Shown piece by piece: positions 10,099 through 23,500 of a stretch of DNA of 64,000 bases. Positions within the stretch are counted from its first letter, which is position 1, and every line of letters begins with the position of its first letter. The notes below the pieces were generated by a model. It made no database searches, was not told where the DNA came from, and saw nothing but the letters and a program-made list of their open reading frames with translations. Origin of the DNA: Rhyacophila brunnea (taxonomy: Eukaryota; Arthropoda; Insecta; Trichoptera; Rhyacophilidae); assembly GCA_022495005.1 (NCBI GenBank), contig JAGYXB010000056.1, forward strand, positions 1,054,001 to 1,118,000, written 5' to 3'. The translations under genes and the position numbers were made by a program.

Positions 10099-10815
10099 CT
10101 ACGCCATCCAGACTCCCCGAAAGTCTCTTAGGCGGCCCCCAATGTTGTTGGTCGTCCAGATGCGGTCACCTTCGCTTAGAGTACGGATCCCTGGTGGAGC
10201 CCGTACCTCCGATGGAGAACTCCCTTCCCACAGGACGTCGCCCCTTGGGAGTACCCCAGCATGTGAGTTCGAGGGCCTTCCGGGACTCTCAGCTCGGAGG
10301 AATCCTTGATAGTGCCTCCCGAGTGAAGGTATCCTTCCAATAAGGATCTGAGTCATGTTCTCGCAAATTTTATTATGCCTTGTCTCCAAAACCCTCTTCG
10401 ATTTTTTGGTACAGGCTCATCGCTGTTATGATGTTTTGAGGATTGGTTGCCCAATCCACTAACCCTTGCATACCCTTCCAGAAGCTGTCCCGTTGGGAAA
10501 ACATCGCATTCTGGAGGGCTGCAATGGTCCTGTCCGTCAGATGGTTAGCTGATGACGAGTGGTCGCACCGACGCAACTTGTCATTTAGACCTAACTCTAC
10601 GACCCGGCAAGAATTGTTTGTTGGGCGTTGTACCACTCCTTGCCAGTCCCCCTGCTGAAATAAGGTACGTAACGAGGATACCTCAAACATCAGCATCTTA
10701 ATCGACGCTCGTACGTTGAACTTTTCCTCCTGTAGCAGTTCTGCTTCGCCGTCTGGTGTCCATTGCTTTTAGAATATCCTCCTCACGGTCATTCAGATGT
10801 TGCGCCATAATCACT
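10099..10815 (-). pseudogene. copy A gag-like region
   Basis: The minus strand opens with a plausible start at about 10809 (MAQHLNDREEDILKAMDTRR) but meets a stop after about 37 codons. A shifted frame continues from 10696 (EVSSLRTLFQQGDWQGVVQR, SANHLTDRTIAALQNAMFSQ, WATNPQNIITAMSLYQKIEE), and another follows to 10099. It lies immediately 5' of the RT frame, as gag should, and parts match copy B gag. No zinc knuckle is visible. Confidence 0.65.
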
Positions 10816-10818
10816 GAT

Positions 10819-10851
10819 CACTTAACGTTCACTTAACTATCACTTAACGTT
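10819..10851. repeat. three 11-bp direct repeats at the copy A 5' end
   Basis: The units CACTTAACGTT, CACTTAACTAT and CACTTAACGTT follow each other directly at 10819, 10830 and 10841, just outside the gag start of copy A. They may be part of the element terminus or leader. Confidence 0.8.
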
Positions 10852-11420
10852 CGTCCAAGATATTTTTTTTTTTGATAGTTAGAATGAACTGTCAGATGCA
10901 ACATGTTAACGATAAGAAAGTCAAATCCAGAATGAAGACAAAGGGATCCCAAACTCCATACATAAAAAATGGACGCGCGGGTATGACCAGTAAATAAAAA
11001 CGGAGGAATGACCAACGACAAGAAAAAGGAAAATAAATTAGTAGAATATAGCCTCACGTGAAGAAGAAAGAGCAAACCCTATCTCAAGGACTTCAAAGTC
11101 AAATTCGAATAATAAGAGTTTTAAAATGGTAGGTAAAACTCCTTTCATTACCACTTCCCATAAATTGGGAAAATTTTGAACACCGTCAACGCTTTGTAAT
11201 TTTGTAGCCATAAACTATAATGATTCAATTAAATCTGGCAACCTTTGTGCATTGTCCATTCCCAATATTTATCTGTCATTAGTGTCATTTTAGTATGATT
11301 GACGACATAATAATTTATTAGTATACAATACAAATGGCAGAAATATTTTTACTTTTACTTCCATAAAATGTGAACGCGTTATTATTTCATATGTCTACGC
11401 TACCATAATCGAGGAGTGCG
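10852..11420. promoter_or_regulatory. alsin upstream region
   Basis: A non-repetitive AT-rich stretch lies between the DIRS-like composite and the alsin start codon. It should hold the alsin promoter and 5' UTR and, by position, what remains of the alsin side of an ancestral divergent promoter with NOL10. I see no TATA box or clear initiator. The minus-strand open frame 11075-10833 shows no similarity. Confidence 0.4.
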
Positions 11421-14400
11421 ATGGAGTATCAATGCTTTTGGAAAGGTTTAGAATACCTTACTGTCAATTGTGAAAATACTAATTTCAAAAATATTATTAA
11501 AGTGTGCAATTTTGACAGTAAGATAATAATTTTGTCCAGTGATCGAACGGTGTACTCTGCTTCTAGCGACACTGGGAATATTTTAAATTTTAAAAAGGTT
11601 CCAGACATCACTGCGATTGATATAGCTTGTAACAGTCGTCATGTGTTCGTCATCGATAATCAGGGACAGGTGTTCAAGTGTGAAGGCAGCTCCTGGGACA
11701 CCAGGCAGGAGATAGTCATCAAAGAGGATGCAAAGAATTGTTCTCATGGCCATAAAACTCCGAGCCGAAAGGTTAAAATCAAGTCTGTTGCGGCAGGAGA
11801 GTTCGGAGTTCTTTACATAAGTAGCTGCGGCCGTATGTGGGCTTCGGGGTTCATGCCGCAGCTGTCCATAGATTCCGTAGACCCTAAGAAGGTATCATTT
11901 TTTGAAGGACGCTCAATTTATCGAGCGGCAGTCGGTAACAGCTTTGGGATCGTGGTCACCCGGAAAAGTATCTGCGACGATGAAACCGATACTGATAATG
12001 ATGAAGACGTGTTTATTTCCACGTGCTCGGAGTGTTTGTCTAATACGAGAGTTTCCACGCCGGCCTCGCAATTATCATCGGGAGAAAACTGTCCTCTGGG
12101 TGTCATGATGAGTAAATCGAGCGACGAGACCAGCAGTACGTCGGCACCTCACACGCATACTGATAGACCGGGAGATGCTCCGACTCTAACTGAAGACACA
12201 AGCTCTTCCACTGAGGATTCCGAATTGACAAAAATCCACTTCGATGAAAATAAAAAGCCCGATTTCGCATCCAAAAAATCTAAGGATGACACGGAGACGA
12301 TCATTGAAGAAGAATCTGATGAAACGTCCACTTTCAAATCGTCCGTTACAGATGTCAACGATGACGATAAACGTAATCTGATTTTTATTAATACAGAGGC
12401 TGCGAAACAGTTTCTTACTAAACAGCTGTCGTGGGTTTCCGCCGGAGAAGATTATTTAGTAGAGTGTACTGAGAAACCTACGAGGATCATCAAAGAAAAC
12501 GTCTCCAATCTAACCAATCTGGTTGTGGAGAGTGTAAAAACCGTCGGCGATAAAGTGGCCACCCTGTCTAGACATATGAGCGGTAGCAGCGAAACAAATG
12601 ACGCCGTGGAAGCTTATGAGGGCCTCGTGAACGATGAATCTAATCCAATGATGTATACCCTAACTTCCAGTTACAAACTCGACGATTTCCAACTGTCCTC
12701 TAGCACCGTGAGCGATAAAGACAATTTACGGACAAATGAAATCGAAGATAAGATGAAATTGTTAGTTAAAAATGGTCAAAGTGTACTCAACTCTGAAGTC
12801 TGGGTTTGGGGTGATATCAATCATGGACAGTTAGGTACCGGTGATACGATCAAAAGAAATCAGCCGATTCTCGTATCGCGGTTGACTAATCTGGGTGTTC
12901 TTCAAATATCATGCGGGAAATCTCACTGTGCGGCATTAACATTAGATGGAAGAGTATATTGCTGGGGCCATAACATTTGGCATCAAGTCAACACGGATTC
13001 GGTTGAAGATAAAAGCAGTCCCCAATTATTTACCGGGAACTCCAATACTGATAGAGCGAGAAATATAGCGTGCGGAGATAACCACACTTCTGTCTTCACC
13101 TTGGAAGGGAATTTGTTTTTTTCCGGGAAGCACAAATCTGGATTCACCGAGACCGTTCAAAACTTAAAAGAACACGTGGTTATATCAGAAAAAGATGAAA
13201 AGAACAATGATGCATTTTGCAAACATAACATGAGAAATAATGGCCGCCCTAAAAAGTATCGGGATTTTTACTCAAGCCTATCTGAAGATTTAAATTTCAA
13301 TTGTCGAATACTGTCATCCGGAATGTTCACTTATTTTTATGCGCATCCGCATCATGTGCACGAAACTCCGGCCCTCCAAGATCTGGCAATAGAGCAACAG
13401 TTTTTGGCGGAAATGCACGTCATCCACCAATCCTTGATCAAGCCCCTTCTCAAAAAGACTGCATTGATTTCCCCGGACCCCATCGTGTATGAAAATTTAT
13501 GCAGCACGTACACTAATATAATGTATTTCACCGCTCTTAATGTACTGTCGTTCTGGAAGTACACTGAGGGTCACAAGAAAGCTATCGATGTGGCGATAAT
13601 CGAAAACTGCGATGAGCATATTGCTCTCTATCAAAAGTACCTGGATGCCCTCTGCAATGTGATATGCATCAACGGTTTCAATCAAATCGCAACGCTCGTA
13701 GAGCTTCCTGCTTCTCTTCAAAAACTATTTAACGATAAACTGCCTTCTAGTAAACTCAAGACAGGTAAAATCTCGGATGAGATAGTTTCCTGTGCACTTT
13801 TGCATCCATTGAGCAGACTGAATACCTATAAATGCATTCTGCAATCTCTCATTCGATACAATTGGACAATAGCGGTACCCGAAATCAAAACCTACTTCCA
13901 GCAGAGAATGTTGGATGTCCTCAACAAATGGAACACTTTCAATGACGAACAAGAAAAAAAGAAGCGCGACGCCGACGTCACGAAACTTTTCTGGGAGAGT
14001 TCGGGAAAGACTCTCGAGTCTTTTCGAACGCCGGGCCGAAGATTATTGAGAGAATCGAGAAGTCACCCTCTGTCGTTGCGTCACGCTGGAAGATACAGCT
14101 CACATTGGTTCATACTACTCACCGATGTATTAATTCATTTGAGCGGGAGCACACAGAATGTTCATCCTTTAACTGCTCTGTGGGTAGAGCCTGTTGTCGA
14201 TTCTGATGCATTACAGAACGCAATTATCTTGACCACTCCCGAGGAGGTGCTGACAGTTTTGGCTCCGACGTCACAAGACAAAAATGAATGGCTGCAAGCC
14301 TTACAGTTGGCCGTTAAGAATAGTCTCAAGAAGAAGCACGCCCTTCAGCCTCCCCTCGTCAGAACGGCCAGTTACTCTTACACGTCCAAGAATCAGCTTT

Positions 14401-14547
14401 ATAAGGATGCCAAATATTCAGGGAGATGGCTCAACGGGAAGTTGCACGGCTCGGGCAAGTTGACTTGGCCCGATGGAAGGACTTACATCGGCCAGTTTCA
14501 TCATAATCAAATTCACGGCCATGGCAGAATGGAAATACCTAATATCG
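11421..14547 (+). CDS. ALS2: alsin exon 1: RCC1, DH, PH and first MORN repeats
   Basis: One uninterrupted 3127-nt exon encodes residues 1-1042 plus one base. RCC1 signatures include [16 protein letters not shown] (near 459), [20 protein letters not shown] and [13 protein letters not shown]. The DH region begins [16 protein letters not shown]. The PH region includes [16 protein letters not shown] and ends [15 protein letters not shown] repeats start at [20 protein letters not shown]. The donor is the weak GTTTGT at 14548. The choice is confirmed by codon phase: G plus GT gives the Gly of IPNIG-VYDGQW. Confidence 0.96.
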
Positions 14548-17500
14548 GTTTGTAACATTTCGTAACATACCATCAGAGTTCCATCGGATGATTCACGAGG
14601 GGAAATAACCGGATATTGTAGTACTTACACATTATATTAAACCCATTTAAAATGTTTTCATTGAATTGTTGTTTATCAGTTAATTAAAATTTGCAATGTA
14701 TAAACAAGCTGGGCAGGGAGATAATTACTGGAAACACCATGATTACATATTACTGATTTTTTATTAATCTTTATTTTTACTCATTTAAATATTATACAAT
14801 AAATAATAATACTGAAAATGGTATATTACGGAAATTTTTAATGTCTGACAGATATCAAGAAACTAGTGTTTGCAATGCCGAATCTCAGGATCTCGCTCAA
14901 GTTGTTAATACCAATGTCTCAGTATTGATAATACTGTAACCTTAGAATTTTTGAGAATGATAGAATTATAATAAATATTACTGAGTAGGTACTTAGTTTC
15001 TCGATAAATCAGTATAAAAAAATACATAATAATGTTAAAAAAATATAATATGTATTATATTTCATGTCTTCTATTATGAGAGTTTTGATGATTTTGCTTA
15101 ATTATAAAAACATGTCACTAAAAGTTACAATACTTGTGTGGGTTTTTTTCCCTGATGATTGTTTTTATTCATATTGCATTCCTACTTGTAAAATTGATAT
15201 GTTTTCATTAATCCCAGTGCAGCTATTCTTAACAGTTACCACTTTAGCACGTTTCCAATATTTTCATTAGTCCAAATTAACACGGAAGCCATTCCATACA
15301 CAAGGTGGTTATCAGCGGCTGTTGACGGTTATCTCCAATAATTGGTAAATTCGTAATACAGTGAAAATTTAGGTTCGTAGACATGTCGGTCAAATTTGGG
15401 TATGTTCGTACTGCCGAATCCCAAAATTTTGTATTTAAATGTCAAACATATCAATATAACCTACAATTTTATTAATCATGTCAGCTCGCGGGGATCTATA
15501 AATTAAGGCAGCGGCCGTGACGTAATTTACTTTTAAAAGTAGTTGAATCTTGCATCTTTATTCTCAATATGTAATTGCCATACTCTATCTCGCTCTAGCA
15601 CTTTTTGACAGCTCTGAAGGTTAACTTATTGTAATAATTAGCCGCCTGAATACGTAAAGTGATAAATATGATATATTTATCACATGTAGCTCTTTTTAGA
15701 TGTTAATAAATTCACTGCTGACCAGTTAATTACTTTTTATTTGCCACATTTAAATATCATGTTAATTATATCCCATGGCCAACTACCGCAAACGCGCCAG
15801 TCGCATTGTTAACACTAAATGAGTTAAGTGATATGTTAGAATAGCCTCGCAAAATTTATGGTATTAATTATTAATGAAATTCTATTAACTTTTTATTGTT
15901 TATCAGGTGTCTACGATGGCCAATGGAAGAATAATTTACAGAACGGTTTTGGTGTCACCAAATATTATTCGGGAGACATTTACCAAGGTTACTACAAAGA
16001 CGGTCTGTCCCACGGACACGGGGTTAAAAACCAAGGTGACTTCACCACGTCAACGGCCACAATCTATATGGGAGACTGGGTGCAGGGTGTCCGACAGGGC
16101 TACGGTGTAATGGACGATATTGGAAAGGGAGAGAAATATCTCGGCTCATGGAATGATAACAAGAAGCATGGATGTGGCTTGATCGTCACCTTAGATGGCA
16201 TCTATTATGAAGGCGTTTTCACCAATGATATTTTAACGGTAAGTACCTTGGGAAATTATTAATTACATACTTTACAATTAAAAATCAATCTATTAAATAC
16301 AGTCGTTAGTTGTGCCATCTTGGTTTTTTATGGGTGTCCAATTGGAAAAATTCAAGATTAACTTCGTATTAGTATTCAGCATTACAAAACACATCTCTAA
16401 ACTGTAAATCAATCAAATCAAACGATAATTATAGAAAAATTTTGGCTGCCATTTTATTTTATTCATCTGTCATCGAGTTTTAAATCTGTTTATACGTGCA
16501 TGGATTTACTGGTGGCAGTACGTATTATTGTCGCAACCATAACAATAAAATGAAAATTTATACGCGTATTATCGTGCAAATTGCATGCGTAGATCGAAAA
16601 AGTTTTGCGGGTTCTTCACACATTTACTGCTGACCAGATAAATGGTAAACTAATGCAAACGCGCCAGTCGCGTTGTCAGCACTACATGAGTTGCAACACA
16701 AGTTTTCACACAATAGTTGCAATTTGCGCGATATATGTGCATGCGAAGTAGAACGATAGTAGCGAACCTGATGGAATAAAATATGAACTACACCGTGCAA
16801 AGCATTTTGACGTTTACTAATTTTCACAACCTGTCCGAACCTATCAAATACCAACACACATCGACAACAGACGCTTGAAGAATTAGATTAGCGAGATAAT
16901 CAACACTTTTGTATGTAAACAGTTATTATAGAGATAGTTTAATTAACACATTATTCTTAAGATTATGAATATATAGTCACAAAATTATTGTTTTATATAT
17001 TAAAATCAGTTGAAAGTCGATATAACATTGACAGTATATAGAGGTAGGTATCTAACTTTAGTGACAATACAATGTTTATTATTAGTATTACAACACTTTT
17101 CAAATGAAAATGAAATATGAATATAAAACAATGAAATATTACCCCTATCATCTGTTATTGTTATTGAAAATTGATTCATTGCCTTTTGACTATTATCTTG
17201 TTTCAAGTTCAATGAGGTGGTCTTGAACAGTTGTTTCTCTTACTAATTGATGGTAGTACAGTTTCTAAGAAACACACTTACTTATAAAATTAAATTAAAA
17301 ACCTACAATGCTATGAATAACAACTACATTGTTGTATATGATATCAAACGCTTAACCGGTCTATACATCTAAACTTGTATGTAACACATTGAATATGTCA
17401 ATGTGGTTTTGTTGGTATTCACAAAACACATGTCATTTAATGTACCTCCGCACATAGCTCGCATGTGACATTTTAGTTTGAAAAAAACAGCTGGTGTCAC

Positions 17501-20500
17501 ACTCCCATCAATTTGTGAAGTATCCTCGTGTCTGAACTGTCCCTGAAATGTCCCCTAGACTGCTATTTCCCGCAATTTATGGTTGTGTTAGCCGGCGTAA
17601 TGGGCGACAGCGAACTGCAACATTTTGAATTTCAAAGTTCTGTGTTCAGTGAAAAGTGTTTCTACTGTGCTATAAAAATCTTCCAACATTTCGGAACTTT
17701 TACATGTGCCATTATTAAGGATTGACAATGATATTACCGCAATGGCTCTGAATTATCAAGACTAATTGTCACAGTGAGGAAAACAGTAAAAATGTAATTA
17801 ACAAAACATAGTCTACTTAAACCACAGAACAGATAAGAAATAGAATACCGATAGGCTATATTCAATACGCCGCATGGTGAAGCAGGCTTTTGAATGTGTG
17901 AGTGTCCTACGAAAATGAAGCACGCATTATGCACGTGCCATAGACCAACATTAAATGAGCGTAAATGCATAAACCGAGAGCAGTTTTCAGTATTCAACGT
18001 AAAACGTATTCTAGACACGTGTGTAAGTTTAACCCGGATTCTTCCTTACTCGAGTCGGTTACCTGCTATCGCCTTATCCGTTGTGTATTTCAGTTCCCAT
18101 TATTTCCGAGTTCCCTGACTTAAACCCTTAAAAACCAACTGAGCAGGGTAGAGTAGGTTGGTCGCACTTCTGATGACCATGATAATTTCATGTTTATTTT
18201 TTCATAATTTATTAGCAATTTTTAATATTTCTTCATTAATTGCGAATTTTCTCAGAACTCCAGGGTTCCGTGAAACTCTGGTTGAAAATCATTGCTCTAC
18301 TCTGTGTTATAAACATACCATATTAGCATGAATTCATCCTGTCATTAATACACACTAGAAGAAATCGTGTGTGCAAAGTTAAATAACTCCAGGTATTGAC
18401 TATCTTTTGTATTGAATGTATAATTTTATTTGTGCCTGCTATGGCCGAGCGGTAATGTGTCTGTTTATAAAGTCATGGGTCTCAGGTTCGAATCTCTCGG
18501 GTCTGGCAGATTCATATGTTATGTTTTCAATGTGGTTTTGGACCTAGAGCATATGGCCGCAGTAGGTTAAGCATGTGGCTAACATCCATTTCTCATAAAA
18601 GAAAAAAACTGTTAAGAAACCTCATCGTGAGGTGGCCCAGATCCATATAGGTTTGTAAAATCAACAATAGTAATAAATAATAATTTAATTTTGTTTGACC
18701 AGGGTCATGGAGTAATGGTGTTTGAAGATGGCACTCATTATGAAGGAGAGTTCCGTTCCGCTGGAGTATTCAGCGGAAAGGGAACATTGACATTCTCCAG
18801 TGGTGACTGTATCGAAGGAGTACTTAACGGAGCGTGGACCGAAGGAGTCAAAATAAGCTCCGGAACACTTCAGATGAATGTTTCAAATCCATCGCTGCCT
18901 CCAAACTCCAAGCCCAAGTAATTATCTTGTTAATTGATATATATTTACCAAGTGACATACTAATTACAACATACCCACAATATCGACTGACTGAATGTCT
19001 ACTTCTGAAGCTGTGTGTTGTGGGTTCAAATCCTACATCTGTCAACTTTACATATTGTTTTTTCAATACTCACGACAGAGTTCTCAACGGATTCTATAGC
19101 TAATTGGGATGGGGAGCTGATTAAAAATAATCAATAAAGTAGTTACATTTAGCCCTGATATACGGACATTTTCAGAAATAGGTAAGTGTTTGGCAATTTA
19201 CGATTTTGTCAGGTGAGTCGTGTAATTTTGTATCGACTATTTTATCACTTACGCCATTGTAAAATGTAGAGCATGCATTAATGTCAGTACCTACTGAATT
19301 TGATTTCAGATCTTTCGGTAAGCTCTGCGTCGCTCCGAATAATAAATGGAATGGATTATTCCGCCAATTTTTCCACCAACTCGGGGTCTTGGAGGGAAAC
19401 TCAGCCGTCGTCACGAGTAACAATCAGAAAATTTGGCAGAACGTTGCAGTCATTCTATCTAGTGCCCAAAACAACGCGGTCGCCAACGGCCCACCGGTGA
19501 TTTCAATGCAAATGTGCAAAGGCGGTGATAATAAAACATCCGAACAGCTCGATGTTATCCCTGAATTCGGACAGGATTCACTGACCATTGAAACCTACTT
19601 AAAAATCAAACAATATCTTTACAAGGTTAGTGATCACATTTATTATATTACTGTCAATACCAAATATGTTGAAAACCTCCTATAGAGATTCCACTGATTA
19701 AGTTAGCTATAAATGACTTCGAATTGCAGGTTCATTTGTAGATAACTTCACACTATTACCGTGCAATTAATTTGTAAAATAAGACAATCCGTCACGATGA
19801 ATAGATAAGCAACCAATAATGCCACACATTATTGGTTGCCAATAAAACCATTTATAACTAGCTTTTAAATAAAAAATGGCCGCCGTTGCATGTGCAAAAA
19901 AATCAGAATGGCAACTAAGCATTCTTAATATTTGTGGGGTTTACCAACATTACCATGATGCATGCACTTGCAAAATGCTTTCAAATATCATACCAGAAAT
20001 AACTCCTTCTACTTATAGTCAAAATTCTTTTAGAGATATCAATTAGTGTTAGTAGATAATAATCATTTAGTTAATTATTGAGTTAGCTGGAAAACCATTT
20101 TAAGCCGAAATATCGAATGACTCAATAAATTTGTAGAATTTTAATTCAAAGTAAAGTTAATCTTATCACACTGATGACAAAGTAATTTCGCAAAATATAA
20201 TTACATATTATAAATGAACATTGGTTTATTAATAACTACAGTAAGATAATTTTACTGAACATTATAAGTCGTCATCATCATCAGCCAGGGTCGATCCACC
20301 GCTGGATGAAACCCTCACCTAGCTCCTTCCACTCTTCTCGGTTCCTACTTCTACGCTGCCAAATACATCCGCCAAACATAATGATTTTGTAGTTCAGCTG
20401 GTTTTTTTGTGTCCCTGTGGTTAGTGGCTCACTGCATTTGTCCAGCAGCTGTCCACTTGCCAAGTAAATATCCAGCCTATTGCCATTTTATCAGCTTGGC

Positions 20501-23500
20501 GACCTTTATCATATTACGTACTCTTGTCTGTCTTTTAATCCATTGGTTTCTTTTGTGGTCTTTTCGCACCTTTCTATGTCACATTGCGCTGCTCGTAATT
20601 TTTGGATTTCTCTGACAGTAAGGTTCTAAGTTGTGCATGCGTGCTTGAGTAGTGGTAGCACACATTGGTTGAACACTTTATGCTTTATGGGTCAATGACA
20701 TTGAGCTATTTTACAAGCTGCTTGTTGGCGTATTTACAATCTGCTTGTAAACTCGCCCAGTGTCATCATCGAACAAGCAGATTGTAAACAATCTACCGAA
20801 AGAAGATGAAAGCCGGTCTACTTTATATGCTACACGCTGGCATGTGGGCCGATATGTGTCTGCGCAGTAGAGCGATAGTGGCGATCTCCCGGTAAAAAAA
20901 CGAACTACGTTCTGTCAAAATAGTCGATAGCTTATGGCTTCTGAGCGAGTGGAAAGTTTTGTGTGTCATCATCACAATCGCACTAGCTGACTCACCCACT
21001 TTTAAATTCGCCAACAAGCAGCTTGTAAAGTAGCTCAATGTCATTGAGGCTTTATCACAATAGGAGGTCACTTTTGAAGACAATATTCGGGCGCTATGCA
21101 CATACTATTCAATACATCAAATAGTTAGTCTGTGTATCGAATTTGTAGAATAATTTTTAAATTTAGTTATAATTTCATATAACGGATGCCCGTTAAGTTT
21201 ACGAATAAATATGTAGAATATTATTGGGTTCTATAATAATTGTATTTTTTAAGGCATGTGAGTCGTCAATTCACCCAATGGGGCAGCTGGTAGCAGGATG
21301 CGCCGCCGCGTTCAGCACTTCTTACGGCGGAGTGAGAGTGCATCCACTTTTACTGTCGCACGCCGTTGATGAATTGGGATGTCTCTCTTTCCGTCTCTAC
21401 TGCGCCATTCGACTTCTTTTCCCCGCGCTGCCTCTCCCGGATGATCATTTCATTCTGCATGAGAACGCCGACAACTCTGATGATGATTTGGAGTAAGTGT
21501 ATTTGTTTTATTTGTGTGATGATCAAATTATCAAATACGTATTGTCACCATCTGAAATATTAGTATTCCAAATATCGTCAACTTACTATTAAAACCTCAT
21601 AAGTCTGTTTGAGAAAAATGTTGAGGGGAAGGAAAAAACGTAAAAAAACAATATTTTAAACACCTCTCTAATCGATTAATCTGCTAACACTGGTTGTGAA
21701 ATACGAGGCTTTAATTCCATGTTTGAAACCACGAGACCTACGAGTTTTTAAAACCTGTCAATAGATGGACAGCATAGCAGTCTAGAGAAATGAGGTTTTG
21801 ATACGATTTAAAATGTTTTTTTGTTTAAATTTTGTCAAACAAACTTCATTTTCCCATAATATCGGACTTACGATGTCTTAATAGTAAGGTGACGATATGT
21901 ATCTTGTCATTGTTTGTTTATTATGTACCAGCTATTGGGTGCCTTCTTTAGCTATGGCGAGGTGGGGTGATGTTCTCCTACTGTATAAAACTAAACATAT
22001 TTTCCTTCTTCCTGGTGCTGCTATAACCCTATGTGTGCCTTGGCTTCTGTCTCGATTCAGGCCTAGCCAAAACTGCTTCCCTCCTTGTCTTTAAATTCAA
22101 TTCAAAACTATCTCTCCATTGTGTACAACGTTGACCAGGTCATTATTTATCTTCTGGCTGTCATGCATAGTTTGTACATCCTCTGTGCATGGTCCAATCA
22201 TCTAATGCAGCCCAATTTGATAGACTACAACGTGCTTAGTGTTTTTTGCAAGATGCATTTCAAGTGTCAGTTCAACAACGCCTTGGGATGTAGCACTTTC
22301 ATTAGACCGAACCGATATTTGTTGCCTAGTATTTGAATTTCGATTTCTAGGATACTCTCATTATTAATGGAGGACACCGGGTACACATTATTGTTGACCC
22401 TCTTGAAAGTCCTAAAACTATCTATACATAAAATATTTTATCGCTATAATCTTATTAACACATTCATGTGAATTAAATTGAAAATGAAGTATGATAGAAT
22501 GATAAACGCAAAATGCTTAATATATATCTGTCTCATTTGTGTCAAATACTCCTCCTGAAAAGGGCATACTATTAGCCTATCTCCTCAACTAGTGCCTATG
22601 AGAGAGATAACAATACATATACACAGGACTACTTAAATTTCTCTCAATACAATTATTTTTCAATAGCTATCGAATTGTTTGTCTTGATGCGGATTGCAAA
22701 ATAAATATTGGTATTCAATTTTCAGAGGCGAACAGGTGTCACTATCGGGGGTAGTTCAACCTTTACTGCTGCCTCGAGTCCATCCGTCTCTTCATGTCTT
22801 GTATGCTCTGCATCATCAAAGAGAAGACGTTGCTTATTGGAAACGGCTCCACAAGTGGAATCGTCAATCTGATATTACATTGATGGCTTTTCTTGGAATT
22901 GATCAGTAAGTTTTGGCATTTTCATAGTCAGCTGAATTCATCATCCATTATTTCGAATACTGAAAAGTTACTCCTTAAATGAGTGGCGGAATATACCTTA
23001 GTGTGAGGCTTCAGTGCCAGCGTTCGGCACAGTGTTGAGCGGTTTGCGCAACTCAAACGTATAAATGTATAACCAAAAAAAGACATTGTCTACGAACATT
23101 TTCACACACGGTTATACGTTTGAGTTGCGCAAAACGCTCAACGCTGCGCCGAACGCTGCCACTCAGGACATACACTTACTGTCTAAAATAAATAACAGAT
23201 ATATACATACCACTTTCATAGTCTGTCGTTGAAGTCATTATCTATCAATTCTAATAATTTACAACTATATTTGATCCAATACCTGATATGAAATAGGGTT
23301 GGATCTGGTTTGATAAATAATATCGTCACTGTTCTGGCAGAAAACACTAATTCGAAAAAATTACATATTGAGTTAGTACCAAAATGTTCCTTATTTCACA
23401 CTTTACCGTCTGGAAACCTTCTTAATAAATAAACAGTCTTTATTTTAAAGTCATCCTTTTTACGATTACTTAATAAACTCACATGATAGACCATTATTTC

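Larger units (their letters stand above)
4513..10815 (-). mobile_element. DIRS-like tyrosine-recombinase retroelement, composite of two decayed copies
   Basis: On the minus strand the order is gag-like (A), reverse transcriptase (A), RNase H (A), tyrosine recombinase (A), then gag-like (B), reverse transcriptase (B) and RNase H (B). RNase H with the NKTVVAYINNEGGTKS and CVADHLSR motifs, followed by a tyrosine recombinase and no integrase or protease, is the arrangement of DIRS/Pat-type elements. Copy A spans about 10815-6820 and copy B about 6820-4513. Both carry frameshifts, deletions and secondary insertions, so neither can be active. The composite fills most of the gap between the divergent NOL10 and alsin genes. 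Confidence 0.85.
16239..18702 (+). other. alsin intron 2
   Basis: It contains a MITE-like segment (16620-16865) and a tRNA-derived SINE (18432-18655). The rest is AT-rich sequence without recognisable features. Open frames at 17528-17725 and 17894-18118 have no coding support. Confidence 0.6.
19626..21253 (+). other. alsin intron 4
   Basis: It contains a short perfect hairpin (19809-19839) and a full MITE (20692-21047). The rest is unremarkable AT-rich DNA. The plus-strand open frame at 20409 shows no similarity. Confidence 0.6.

Noticed and set aside
11902..13952. Several overlapping open frames on both strands within alsin exon 1
   Set aside because: Shadows of the long alsin frame.
18432..18510. 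Functional tRNA gene
   Set aside because: A and B boxes are present, but the sequence does not fold into a proper acceptor stem and continues into a SINE body shared with other copies.
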